Positions 17,291 through 28,590 of a stretch of DNA of 64,000 nucleotides are shown one piece after another. The notes beneath the pieces were generated by a model. The model saw only the letters and a program-made list of their open reading frames with translations, ran no database searches and was not told the DNA's origin. Both the position numbers and the translations under genes were made by a program. Each line of letters begins with the position of its first letter. The first letter of the stretch is position 1. The DNA comes from Pseudomonas fluorescens (lineage in GTDB: Bacteria; Pseudomonadota; Gammaproteobacteria; Pseudomonadales; Pseudomonadaceae), in assembly GCF_005938625.1 (NCBI RefSeq), contig NZ_VCNJ01000049.1:115365-179364 (forward strand), written 5' to 3'.

Positions 17291-17383
17291 TCTGCCCAGA
17301 CTCCACAGACTCCATGCAAAACCCGTCAATGGCGGTTATTCTTCCCCCCGACTGTTACGTGTGCATTTGGGGGAAAGGCCAGC

Positions 17384-18130
17384 ATGGATAAAGTCATTGT
17401 GATCACCGGTGGCGGGCGCGGGATTGGCGCCGCTACGGCGTTGTTGGCTGCCGAGCAAGGCTATCGGATCTGCATCAACTATCAGCAAGACGAGCAGGCT
17501 GCGCAAAGTGTGCTGGAGCAAGTCCGTGCACTGGGCGCCCAAGCCATCGCCGTACGTGCCGACGTCAGCATCGAAGACGAAGTGATCGCGCTGTTCCATC
17601 GCGTCGATACTGAATTGGGCCGCGTCACCGCTCTGGTGAACAACGCTGGCACCGTCGGGCAAAAGTCGCGGGTCGATGAAATGTCCGAATTCCGCATTCT
17701 GAAAATCATGAAAACCAATGTCCTGGCGCCGATCCTCTGCGCCAAGCACGCAATCCTGCGCATGTCGCCCAAGCACGGCGGGCAGGGCGGCAGTATCGTC
17801 AACGTGTCGTCGGTAGCCTCGCGTCTTGGCTCGCCGAACGAATACGTCGATTACGCCGCGTCCAAAGGCGCGCTTGATACCTTCACTATCGGCTTGTCCA
17901 AGGAAGTGGCGGGCGAGGGGATTCGGGTGAACGCGGTGCGCCCGGGGTTTATCTATACCGATTTCCACGCGCTGAGCGGCGACCCGGATCGGGTCAGCAA
18001 GCTGGAGTCGGCGATTCCGATGGCCCGTGGGGGGCGGCCGGATGAGGTGGCGGAGGCGATTGTCTGGCTGTTGTCGGACAAGGCTTCTTATGCGACCGGG
18101 ACGTTTGTTGATTTGGGTGGCGGGCGTTAA
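17384..18130 (+). CDS. SDR-family NAD(P)-dependent oxidoreductase
   Basis: A 248-residue classical short-chain dehydrogenase. The cofactor motif ITGGGRGIGAATALL is at residues 7-21. NNAG follows, then the catalytic Ser in VNVSSVASRLG and YxxxK in YVDYAASKGALD. The C-terminal SYATGTFVDLGGG is typical of FabG-like members. Substrate is not predictable. GGGAAAGG precedes ATG 17384. Flanked by REPINs on both sides, so it is monocistronic. The stop lies in a CGGGCG/CGCCCG hairpin (18121-18137) followed by a T-rich stretch, which may be the terminator. Confidence 0.9.
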   Translation: MDKVIVITGGGRGIGAATALLAAEQGYRICINYQQDEQAAQSVLEQVRALGAQAIAVRADVSIEDEVIALFHRVDTELGRVTALVNNAGTVGQKSRVDEMSEFRILKIMKTNVLAPILCAKHAILRMSPKHGGQGGSIVNVSSVASRLGSPNEYVDYAASKGALDTFTIGLSKEVAGEGIRVNAVRPGFIYTDFHALSGDPDRVSKLESAIPMARGGRPDEVAEAIVWLLSDKASYATGTFVDLGGGR

Positions 18131-18161
18131 TCGCCCGGATTTGTTTCGATAGCACCGCCCC

Positions 18162-18238
18162 CTTCGCGAGCAAGCTCGCTCCCACATTGGATGTGTGAAT
18201 GGCACAGAACCCATGTGGGAGCGAGCTTGCTCGCGAAG
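18162..18238. repeat. REPIN, arms facing outward
   Basis: CTTCGCGAGCAAGCTCGCTC and its complement are separated by about 32 nt between two convergent genes. Confidence 0.88.
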
Positions 18239-18264
18239 AGGCCAAAATAAACACCATCTATCTG

Positions 18265-19674
18265 TCAGAACGACCGCACAATCCGCCCCAACGTCTCCAT
18301 CGCTTTCTCCGAATCCTCGGTCCACGGGCTGCCATAGTTCAACCGAATACAATTCCTGAACCGCTGCGTCGGCGAGAAAATCGGCCCCGGGGCGATGCTG
18401 ATGCCTTGCGCCAGTGCCATCTGAAACAACTTCAGCGAATCCATCTGCGGCGGTAATTCCAGCCACAGAAAGTAGCCGCCCGCCGGTTGGCTGACCCGCG
18501 TCTGTGCCGGGAAGTAACGGGCGATGGCCGCTAACATCGCGCTCTGCTGTTCTTCCAGTGCGTAGCGCAGTTTGCGCAGGTGCCGATCGTAGCCGCCGTG
18601 TTGCAGATAATCGGCAATCGCCGCTTGCGCCGGCATCGAGGCGCACAGCGAGGTCATCAATTTCAATCGTTCGATTTTCTGCGCGTAGCGCCCTGCGGCG
18701 ACCCAGCCGATGCGATAACCGGGGGCCAGACTCTTGGCAAACGAACCGCAGTGCATCACCAGACCTTCGGTGTCGAAGGCCTTGGCCGGTTTCGGTGCCT
18801 GTTGGCCGTAATAAAGTTCGGCGTAAACGTCGTCCTCGATCAGCGGCACCTGATGACGACGCAACAGTTCGACCAATTCCTGTTTCTTCGCCTCGGGCAT
18901 GGTTGCGCCCATCGGGTTCTGGAAACTGGTCATGCACCAGCAGGCCTTGATCGGGTGACGTTCGAGGGTTTGCGCGAGGACGCCGAGGTCGATGCCGTCG
19001 CGCGGGTGCACGGGGATTTCCACGGCTTTGAGTTTCAGCCGTTCCAGTACTTGCAGGCTGGCGTAGAAGGCCGGGGCCTCGATGGCCACCAGATCGCCGG
19101 GTTCGGTCACGGCTTGCAGGCACAGGTTCAGCGCTTCGAGCGCGCCGTTGGTGATCAGCAATTCTTCCATCGGCAGCATCAGGCCGCCGACCATGTAGCG
19201 CAGGGCGATTTGTCGACGCAGTTGCGGATTGCCCGGCGACATGTCGGTGACGACCATGCGCGGGTCCATCTCGCGGGCGGCGCTGGCCAGTGAGCGCGAC
19301 AGGCGCTGTAGCGGGAACAGGGTGGGGCTGGGGAATGCCGAGCCGAACGGGACGGTGCTCGGGTCCTTGATCGACTCGAGGACCGAGAACACCAGTTCGC
19401 TGACGTCGACTTCGGTGGAGTCGTTGACGTGGCTACTGATCACCGGCTCGGAAAACGGGCTCGGCGCGTGGGTGTTGACGAAGTAGCCTGAGCGCGGCCG
19501 CGCACGGATCAGGCCGCGGCGTTCGAGCAGGTAATAGGCCTGGAACACTGTGGACGGGCTGACCCCGTAAGTCTGGCTGGCGTAGCGCACCGAAGGCACG
19601 CGCTGGCCGGGGCCAAGGACGCCGGAGCGGATCAGTTCAGCGATGTCGTCGGCGAATTTTTCGTAGCGTTTCAT
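18265..19674 (-). CDS. MocR-type regulator (GntR HTH fused to aminotransferase domain)
   Basis: A 469-residue transcription factor. Residues 1-72 form a GntR winged helix (GQRVPSVRYASQTYGVSPSTVFQAYYLLERRG, written here in parts: GQRVPSVRYASQ, GVSPSTVFQAYYLLE). Residues about 110-465 are a class-I aminotransferase domain that binds PLP, with the lysine in GSFAKSLAPGYRIGW. MocR proteins sense PLP, its amine adducts or amino compounds. The target is normally a divergent neighbour, but upstream lies only a repeat element and then ccoG on the same strand, so its regulon is not evident. Start ATG 19672-19674 gives MKRYEKFADD. Confidence 0.9.
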   Translation of the reverse strand: MKRYEKFADDIAELIRSGVLGPGQRVPSVRYASQTYGVSPSTVFQAYYLLERRGLIRARPRSGYFVNTHAPSPFSEPVISSHVNDSTEVDVSELVFSVLESIKDPSTVPFGSAFPSPTLFPLQRLSRSLASAAREMDPRMVVTDMSPGNPQLRRQIALRYMVGGLMLPMEELLITNGALEALNLCLQAVTEPGDLVAIEAPAFYASLQVLERLKLKAVEIPVHPRDGIDLGVLAQTLERHPIKACWCMTSFQNPMGATMPEAKKQELVELLRRHQVPLIEDDVYAELYYGQQAPKPAKAFDTEGLVMHCGSFAKSLAPGYRIGWVAAGRYAQKIERLKLMTSLCASMPAQAAIADYLQHGGYDRHLRKLRYALEEQQSAMLAAIARYFPAQTRVSQPAGGYFLWLELPPQMDSLKLFQMALAQGISIAPGPIFSPTQRFRNCIRLNYGSPWTEDSEKAMETLGRIVRSF

Positions 19675-19721
19675 CGAGGAGCCTTGGTGCTGGTTGATGA
19701 TGAGGTGTGTCAGGAGAACTG

Positions 19722-20006
19722 CCCCTCACCCTAACCCTCTCCCAGAGGGAGAGGGGACTGATTGGGGGATGCTTGTGAACTACACCGACCTGAAAGTGCT
19801 TTGTTGAATCCACAATCGACTCGGCCTGAAGTGCTTTGCTGAATCCACAATAGACTCGGCTTGAAAGTGCTTTGCTGAATCCATAATCGACTCGACCTGA
19901 AAGTGCTTTGCTGAATCCATAATCGACTCGGTCTGTCAGGTCGATGTATAGCGACAGACACCTCGGTCGGCCCCCTCTACCCCTGGGAGAGGGCTGGGGT
20001 GAGGGA
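19722..20006. mobile_element. MITE-like element with ~36-bp terminal inverted repeats
   Basis: The left end (19722-19757, CCCCTCACCCTAACCCTCTC...) is an imperfect complement of the right end (19971-20006, ...GAGAGGGCTGGGGTGAGGG). Between them lies a tandem array. There is no coding capacity beyond a repetitive spurious frame. It fills the gap between the MocR gene and ccoG. Confidence 0.55.
19788..19931 (+). repeat. Four tandem copies of a 35-37 bp unit
   Basis: Units start at 19788, 19825, 19860 and 19895 and share CTGAAAGTGCTTTGCTGAAT followed by CCATAATCGACTCG, with 1-4 differences each. They touch without spacers, so this is not a CRISPR array. Confidence 0.9.
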
Positions 20007-20021
20007 GCGGATTCTAACGGC

Positions 20022-21452
20022 TCAACGATTCATCGGCGCAACAAACCTGCTCTTCGCCACGCTGTAAACCTCAGGCTCATCGCTGTCGGCAATCTTGAAG
20101 CTCAAGGTCTGCGAGCTGCTGGCCGGGCGCTCCGTGGTCATCGCCACCGACACCGGCACATCGACAATTTCCCCCGGCGCCAGGCTCAGTTCGGTCTTGC
20201 CTTGCAGCTGGAAGCCATCGCCATCCACCAGCGTCAGGTTGTAGTCCTGGCGTTGCTGGGTCTTGTTGATGACTTTCAGGCTATAGATGTTCTCAATCTG
20301 GCCCCGACCGTTTTCACGGAACAACCCGCGATCCTTGGTCACGTCCAGCGAGACCATCGGCCGCTCGACCAACGCCAGCGCCAATGCGCCGATCATCGCC
20401 ACCAGCACCACGGTGTAACCGATCAAGCGAGGGCGCAGCAGGTGGGTTTTGCCACCCTGCAATTCGCGCTCGGAACTGTAGCGGATCAGGCCGCGCGGGT
20501 AGTTCATCTTGTCCATGATCGAGTCACAGGCGTCGATGCACGCGGCGCAGCCGATGCATTCCATCTGCAAGCCGTCGCGGATGTCGATGCCGGTCGGGCA
20601 GACCTGCACGCACAACTGGCAGTCAATGCAATCACCCAGGCCGGCCTCGAGCGGTTTTACGTCGCGTTTGCGCGGGCCACGGTTTTCGCCACGGGCGACG
20701 TCGTAGGAAATCGCCAGGGTGTCTTTGTCGAACATCACACTCTGGAAGCGTGCATACGGGCACATGTGCATGCACACCGCCTCGCGCAGCCAACCGGCGT
20801 TGATGTACGTGGCGGCGGTGAAAAACAGCACCCAGAACAGGCTGACACCGCCGATCTGCAGGGTCAGCAGTTCTTCGGCCAATGGCCGGATCGGCGTGAA
20901 GTAACCGACGAAGGTCAGGCCGGTCAGCACGCTGATCGCCAGCCACAAGGTGTGCTTGGCCGCGCGCCGGGCCAGTTTGTTCAGGCTCCACGGCGCGGCT
21001 TGCAATTTGATCCGCTGGTTGCGCTCGCCTTCGGTGATCTTCTCGCACCACATGAAGATCCACGTCCACGAACTCTGCGGGCAGGTGTAGCCGCACCAGA
21101 CCCGGCCGGCGAATACGGTAATGGCGAACAGGCCGAACGCGGCGATGATCAGCAGTGCCGAGAGCAGAATGAAATCCTGCGGCCAGAACGTCGCGCCGAA
21201 GATGTGGAATTTGCTTTCGGAAAGATCCCAGAGCACCGCCTGACGTCCGCCCCAGTTGAGCCACACCGTGCCGAAAAACAACACGAACAGAAATCCCGCG
21301 CCACTCATGCGCAGGGTGCGGAACAGGCCGGTGAAGCTGCGGGTGTGGATCTGGTTGTCGCTGGATTTGGCCGTCGCCTTCATTGGGCGCGCGGGCACAC
21401 TCTTGATAGTGGGAGTTGCTTCTACGGTTCGGACGGGGATTTGTTCGCTCAT
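20022..21452 (-). CDS. ccoG: CcoG/FixG cytochrome cbb3 oxidase assembly ferredoxin
   Basis: A 476-residue inner-membrane iron-sulfur protein that supports copper delivery to cbb3 oxidase (CcoG is reported to reduce Cu(II)). N-terminal membrane helices include FLFVLFFGTVWLNWGG. The conserved VWCGYTCPQSSWTWIFMWCE and VCMHMCPYARFQSVMF motifs follow, then two 4Fe-4S clusters (CIDCQLCVQVCP and CIGCAACIDACD), a last helix and a C-terminal Ig-like periplasmic domain. Start MSEQIPVRT at 21452 is preferred; an ATG at 21476 adds eight residues. No ccoNOP, ccoH, ccoI or ccoS is adjacent, so it is detached from the usual operon. No clear ANR box (TTGAT-N4-ATCAA) was seen. Confidence 0.94.
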   Translation of the reverse strand: MSEQIPVRTVEATPTIKSVPARPMKATAKSSDNQIHTRSFTGLFRTLRMSGAGFLFVLFFGTVWLNWGGRQAVLWDLSESKFHIFGATFWPQDFILLSALLIIAAFGLFAITVFAGRVWCGYTCPQSSWTWIFMWCEKITEGERNQRIKLQAAPWSLNKLARRAAKHTLWLAISVLTGLTFVGYFTPIRPLAEELLTLQIGGVSLFWVLFFTAATYINAGWLREAVCMHMCPYARFQSVMFDKDTLAISYDVARGENRGPRKRDVKPLEAGLGDCIDCQLCVQVCPTGIDIRDGLQMECIGCAACIDACDSIMDKMNYPRGLIRYSSERELQGGKTHLLRPRLIGYTVVLVAMIGALALALVERPMVSLDVTKDRGLFRENGRGQIENIYSLKVINKTQQRQDYNLTLVDGDGFQLQGKTELSLAPGEIVDVPVSVAMTTERPASSSQTLSFKIADSDEPEVYSVAKSRFVAPMNR

Positions 21453-21598
21453 GGTTATTCGCTCATCAGCCTCCATCAGGCCAGAGCACTATGAGCGCCG
21501 ATCTGTTTGCATAACAGACTCAGGTATTTCAATAAAAAGCGGATCAGATGAGGTTTTGCGCAACGCCTGCGACAACTTGAAGCAGCCCGCAGACAAAG

Positions 21599-21627
21599 GC
21601 GCAAACGCCTATCGCAGACGTTTGCGC
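21599..21627 (-). terminator. GCGCAAACG/CGTTTGCGC hairpin
   Basis: A perfect 9-bp stem (21599-21607 and 21619-21627) 21 nt beyond the stop of the leftward small gene. On that strand it is followed by CTTTGTCT, so it may terminate it. Confidence 0.45.
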
Positions 21628-21647
21628 GGGGTGTTGATCAAGGTCAG

Positions 21648-21896
21648 TCAAATCACCGAATCACTCTCGTCGGCTTTCAGGTGTTTGCGACCGTCCCTGG
21701 CACCGGCAACGGTGAGGGCGTCGGCTTCTGATTCGGTCACATAGACGCGGCGACCTTCGATTTCCACGAACGACATGGCCTTGTCGCTATCCGTGCGAAC
21801 TTCCAGGGTGTCGCAAATGCGAATTTCCTCGCCATTCTCGACAGTGAAAAAACACACTTTTTGTTCGGGATTGGATTCATCGACTCGAAGAGGCAT
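21648..21896 (-). CDS. Small conserved protein, possibly DUF3203
   Basis: An 82-residue protein starting MPLRVDESNPEQKVCFFTVE and ending DGRKHLKADESDSVI. It is acidic and soluble, with predicted beta strands (EIRICDTLEVRTDSD) and an EADALTVAGARDGR helix. It resembles the small Pseudomonas DUF3203 family as I remember it; this is not certain. The start at 21896 has AAAGGAC upstream, and longer starts lack a ribosome-binding site. It is divergent from the mgtC-like gene with a 123-bp gap, so both may share a promoter region. Function unknown. Confidence 0.7.
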   Translation of the reverse strand: MPLRVDESNPEQKVCFFTVENGEEIRICDTLEVRTDSDKAMSFVEIEGRRVYVTESEADALTVAGARDGRKHLKADESDSVI

Positions 21897-22019
21897 GGGA
21901 GCAGTCCTTTTTTCAGGGAGGTCTGCAAGGTTAGGGCGCACGCTGCGCTGATCGTTCTGCGCAACTGATTAATGGTCGCCGCTGTCCATCGTCTACGAGC
22001 CAATAACAAGGACTGCACG

Positions 22020-22532
22020 ATGAACGCGTGGTGGCATGAAGTGTGGGCAACCCTGCAAGCGGAATTCGCCGACGTTGGCGATGCTTCGCAATTGACGCGG
22101 ATTACCGTGCGCCTGCTGATGGCGGCGATTCTGGGCGGCATTCTCGGCTTCGAGCGTGAGCACAAGGGCAAGGCTGCAGGGGTGCGTACGCACATGCTGG
22201 TGGCGCTCGGCGCCGCGCTGTTTGTGCTGGTGCCGCAGACGTCAGGGGCGGAATCGGATGCGATGAGTCGCGTGGTGCAAGGGGTGATTGCCGGAATCGG
22301 CTTTCTTGGTGCCGGGACTATCCTGAAAAACAAGGAAGGCGATGAAGGTCACGTCAAAGGACTGACCACGGCTGCCGGGCTGTGGATGACCGCGGCCATT
22401 GGTGTGGCCGCCGGGTTGGGTAAGGAAGCGACGGCGCTGCTCAGTACCTTTTTGGCGCTGGGGATTTTCAGCGTGATGCCACGAATCGTGAAGCTTTTCG
22501 AAAAGGACGAAGAAAAGACTGATGACCACTGA
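22020..22532 (+). CDS. MgtC/SapB-family inner-membrane protein
   Basis: A 170-residue membrane protein with about four to five helices. It shows the family signature: LGGILGFEREHKGKAAGVRTH, then LVALGAALFVLVP, GFLGAGTIL and GLTTAAGLWMTAAIGVA. It lacks the longer C-terminal ACT-like domain of virulence-type MgtC, so it is the short SapB form. In other bacteria MgtC modulates ATP synthase and growth at low magnesium; the role of short forms is unclear. ATG 22020 has AAGGA at a good distance. A palindromic repeat begins 17 nt after the stop. Confidence 0.9.
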   Translation: MNAWWHEVWATLQAEFADVGDASQLTRITVRLLMAAILGGILGFEREHKGKAAGVRTHMLVALGAALFVLVPQTSGAESDAMSRVVQGVIAGIGFLGAGTILKNKEGDEGHVKGLTTAAGLWMTAAIGVAAGLGKEATALLSTFLALGIFSVMPRIVKLFEKDEEKTDDH

Positions 22533-22549
22533 TCATTCCTGCGCCGGAT

Positions 22550-22655
22550 GATCGATCCCACGCTCCGCGTGGGAATGTCTCAATGGACGCTCCGCGTCCG
22601 CTTTGGGACGCGGAGCGTCCCGGGCTGCATTCCCACGCGGAGCGTGGGAACGATC
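22550..22655. repeat. GATCG(A/T)TCCC palindromic repeat element
   Basis: Outer arms GATCGATCCCACGCTCCGCG and CGCGGAGCGTGGGAACGATC with inner GGACGCTCCGCGTCC/GGACGCGGAGCGTCC arms; a complete copy. It lies after the mgtC-like gene. Confidence 0.85.
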
Positions 22656-22704
22656 AATCAACGATCAATCAACGATCAATCAACGATCAATCAACGATCA
22701 ATCA
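22650..22704 (+). repeat. Five tandem 11-bp repeats (ACGATCAATCA)
   Basis: Five perfect units in direct contact start at the right end of the palindromic element and share its ACGATC end, so they probably arose by slippage there. Confidence 0.95.
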
Positions 22705-22711
22705 CGATCAG

Positions 22712-22870
22712 TTAGACGATGACTGGCGGCATGGTCGTTGGTGGTTCTTCCTTGGGTGGTGGCGTGGTGCCGGGCGGTTCCTGCTCCGGAATCGGCTGCG
22801 GCTCGGTCTCGGGCAGGGTGGGTTTGTCGATGTTCGGATCAGGTGTTTCGGCCGGGATCGGGATGTTCAT
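22712..22870 (-). CDS. Proline-rich small protein
   Basis: A 52-residue peptide, MNIPIPAETPDPNIDKPTLP onward, more than one third proline, with PEQEPPGTTPPP and EEPPTTMPPV. It has no signal peptide or membrane segment and is probably disordered. A strong GGAGG lies at a proper distance before ATG 22870, and I recall close relatives in other Pseudomonas, which argues that it is real. It is divergent from glgE, with the AlgU-type promoter in the 216-bp gap. Function unknown. Confidence 0.7.
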   Translation of the reverse strand: MNIPIPAETPDPNIDKPTLPETEPQPIPEQEPPGTTPPPKEEPPTTMPPVIV

Positions 22871-22969
22871 CGGTGGACCTCCGTGTGGCACATGGCGTGA
22901 GAAGTGCTTAAGTGGATTGACCACCCTGCACGTAATTCGATCCGCTTTTCTGACACGGTAATTTCATCT

Positions 22970-22997
22970 GAACTTTTCCCGGCGTCAGTCGCTCGGA
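22970..22997 (+). promoter_or_regulatory. AlgU (sigma-22)-type promoter for glgE-treS-glgB
   Basis: GAACTT (22970-22975), a 17-nt spacer, then TCGGA (22993-22997). The recalled AlgU consensus is GAACTT-N16/17-TCTGA, so one base differs. The start of transcription would fall near 23004, leaving a leader of about 80 nt before the GlgE start. Envelope or osmotic-stress control of this operon would be consistent. Confidence 0.6.
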
Positions 22998-23086
22998 ACC
23001 TAAGTGAGTTCATTCCGGGCAGGCGCTCGATTGTGAACGCCGAACCGGCACAAGAGCGTCCTTTGGGCGTTAAGGAGAGATGCTCA

Positions 23087-25084
23087 ATGACTGCTGAAAA
23101 ACCCTCTGAACAAAGCTACAACCCGCACATGCCGCTGTCGCAGGCGCTGCTGCTGCCGCGCATTGTCATTGAAAACACCATGCCGACGCTCGATGGCGGG
23201 CAGTTTGCCGTGAAGTCGATTGCCGGCCGCGAAGTGGTGGTCACCAGCAAGGTATTTGCCGACGGTCACGACAAGCTCGCGGTGCGCATCCGCTGGCGCG
23301 AGGAAGGCCAGGAGACCTGGCAAAGCGAAGTCATGGCCGATCAGGGCAACAATGGCTGGCAAGGCCAGTTCCGCCCTGAACATCAGGGTCGTTTTCTCTA
23401 TTGCATAGAAGCTTGGATCGATCACTTCGCCAGTTTCCAGTACGAACTGGAGAAAAAGCATACCGCCGCCGTACCCGTTTCGCTCGAGTTGCAAGAAGGC
23501 CGCACGATGGTGCAGCAGGCCGCTGAACGCAGCGAAGGCCTACTCAGTGAGCAGCTCGCGGCGTTGCACCACGAATTGTCCGGGTTGCTCGAAACCGAGC
23601 AGGTCGCACTGTTTCTGCACTCGCGCAGTGCGCAATTGATGGCTGAAGCCGATCACCGCGCCTACTTGAGCGTAAGCGCCGAATTCCCCATGGACGTCGA
23701 GCGTGAGCTGGCAGAATTTGCCAGTTGGTACGAATTGTTTCCGCGCTCGATGACCGACGATCCGCACCGTCACGGCACTTTTAACGATGTGCACTCACGT
23801 CTGCCAATGATTCAGGACATGGGTTTCGACGTGCTGTATTTCACGCCGATCCACCCGATTGGCCGCGCCCATCGCAAGGGCCGCAACAATTCCCTGACCG
23901 CCGGCCCCGATGATCCCGGCAGTCCATACGCCATCGGCAGTGAGGAGGGTGGCCACGAGGCGATTCACTCGCAACTGGGCACCCGTGAAGACTTCCGCCG
24001 ACTGGTGGCCGCTGCCGCCGAGCATGGCCTGGAAATCGCCCTCGACTTCGCCATCCAGTGTTCTCAGGACCACCCGTGGCTCAAGCAGCATCCGGGCTGG
24101 TTCAACTGGCGCCCCGACGGCACGATCAAATACGCGGAGAACCCACCGAAAAAATATCAGGACATCGTCAACGTCGACTTCTATGCGCCGGACGCGATTC
24201 CAAGTTTGTGGGTTGAGCTGCGCGATATTGTCATTGGCTGGGTCGAGGAGGGCGTGAAGATCTTTCGCGTCGACAACCCGCACACCAAACCGCTGCCGTT
24301 CTGGCAATGGCTGATCGCCGATGTGCGCGCGCTGTACCCGGAAGTGATCTTCCTCGCCGAGGCCTTCACCACGCCAGCAATGATGGCGCGGCTAGGCAAG
24401 GTCGGATACACCCAGAGCTACACCTATTTCACCTGGCGCAACACCAAGGCTGAGCTGGCGACGTATTTCACTGAACTGAATGAATCGCCATGGCGCGAAT
24501 GCTACCGGCCGAATTTCTTCGTCAATACGCCGGACATCAACCCGGCGTTCCTGCACGAATCCGGGCGTGCGGGGTTTCTGATCCGCGCGGCGCTGGCAAC
24601 CATGGGTTCGGGCTTGTGGGGTATGTACTCGGGGTTCGAACTGTGCGAGTCGGCGCCAGTGCCGGGCAAAGAGGAATACCTCGACTCGGAGAAGTACGAA
24701 ATCCGCGTCCGCGATTTCACGGCACCGGGCAACATCATTGCCGAGATCGCCCAGCTCAACCGCATTCGTCGGCAGAACCCGGCGTTGCACACGCACCTGG
24801 GGCTGAAGGTCTACAACGCCTGGAACGACAACATTCTGTACTTCGGCAAGCGCAGTTTCGACGGCAGCAATTTTATTCTGGTCGCGGTCAGTCTTGATCC
24901 GCACAACGTGCAGGAGGCGAACTTCGAACTGCCGTTGTGGGAAATGGGCCTGTCCGACGATGCGACGACCCACGGCGAAGACTTGATGAACGGGCATCGC
25001 TGGGACTGGCATGGCAAATACCAGTTCATGCGCCTGGACCCGGCTTATCAGCCGTTCGGCATCTGGCGAATCACCGCTACGTAA
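23087..25084 (+). CDS. glgE: Alpha-1,4-glucan:maltose-1-phosphate maltosyltransferase GlgE
   Basis: A 665-residue GH13 enzyme that adds maltosyl units from alpha-maltose-1-phosphate to the non-reducing end of alpha-1,4-glucan. Domain order: N-terminal beta-sandwich (about 20-125), a helical insert (about 135-215), the catalytic barrel (about 220-560) and a C-terminal sheet. The nucleophile is Asp near residue 396 in FRVDNPHTKP; the acid/base lies in EVIFLAEAFTTP. The YFTPIHPIGRAHRKGRNNS stretch is characteristic of GlgE. AAGGAGAG precedes ATG 23087. It is first in an operon with treS-mak (its substrate supplier) and glgB (branching), the complete route from trehalose to branched glucan. Confidence 0.96.
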   Translation: MTAEKPSEQSYNPHMPLSQALLLPRIVIENTMPTLDGGQFAVKSIAGREVVVTSKVFADGHDKLAVRIRWREEGQETWQSEVMADQGNNGWQGQFRPEHQGRFLYCIEAWIDHFASFQYELEKKHTAAVPVSLELQEGRTMVQQAAERSEGLLSEQLAALHHELSGLLETEQVALFLHSRSAQLMAEADHRAYLSVSAEFPMDVERELAEFASWYELFPRSMTDDPHRHGTFNDVHSRLPMIQDMGFDVLYFTPIHPIGRAHRKGRNNSLTAGPDDPGSPYAIGSEEGGHEAIHSQLGTREDFRRLVAAAAEHGLEIALDFAIQCSQDHPWLKQHPGWFNWRPDGTIKYAENPPKKYQDIVNVDFYAPDAIPSLWVELRDIVIGWVEEGVKIFRVDNPHTKPLPFWQWLIADVRALYPEVIFLAEAFTTPAMMARLGKVGYTQSYTYFTWRNTKAELATYFTELNESPWRECYRPNFFVNTPDINPAFLHESGRAGFLIRAALATMGSGLWGMYSGFELCESAPVPGKEEYLDSEKYEIRVRDFTAPGNIIAEIAQLNRIRRQNPALHTHLGLKVYNAWNDNILYFGKRSFDGSNFILVAVSLDPHNVQEANFELPLWEMGLSDDATTHGEDLMNGHRWDWHGKYQFMRLDPAYQPFGIWRITAT

Positions 25085-25085
25085 T

Positions 25086-25207
25086 GATCGTACCCACGTC
25101 GAGGCGTCGAACCGTCTGCGTGGGAATGCATCCCGGGACGCTCCGCGTTCCAGAAACGGACGCAGAGCGTCCATGGCGGCATTCCCACGCAGAGCAGGGG
25201 AACGATC
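25086..25207. repeat. GATCGT-CCC palindromic repeat inside the glgE operon
   Basis: A diverged complete copy, GATCGTACCCACGTCGAGGC to CGCAGAGCAGGGGAACGATC, almost fills the 162-bp glgE-treS gap. It would put a hairpin in the polycistronic mRNA. Confidence 0.8.
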
Positions 25208-25246
25208 ATCGTGGGGCGCTTTTAAAGCATTCAGCAGGAGTTTCAC

Positions 25247-28588
<3,342 letters not shown>

Positions 28589-28590
28589 TC

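Noticed and set aside
19788..19931. CRISPR-like array
   Set aside because: The 35-37 bp units are contiguous with no unique spacers and no cas genes are near.
19731..19961. Leftward ORF with repeated LWIQQSTF motif
   Set aside because: It is only the translation of the tandem DNA repeats, with no ribosome-binding site or domain.
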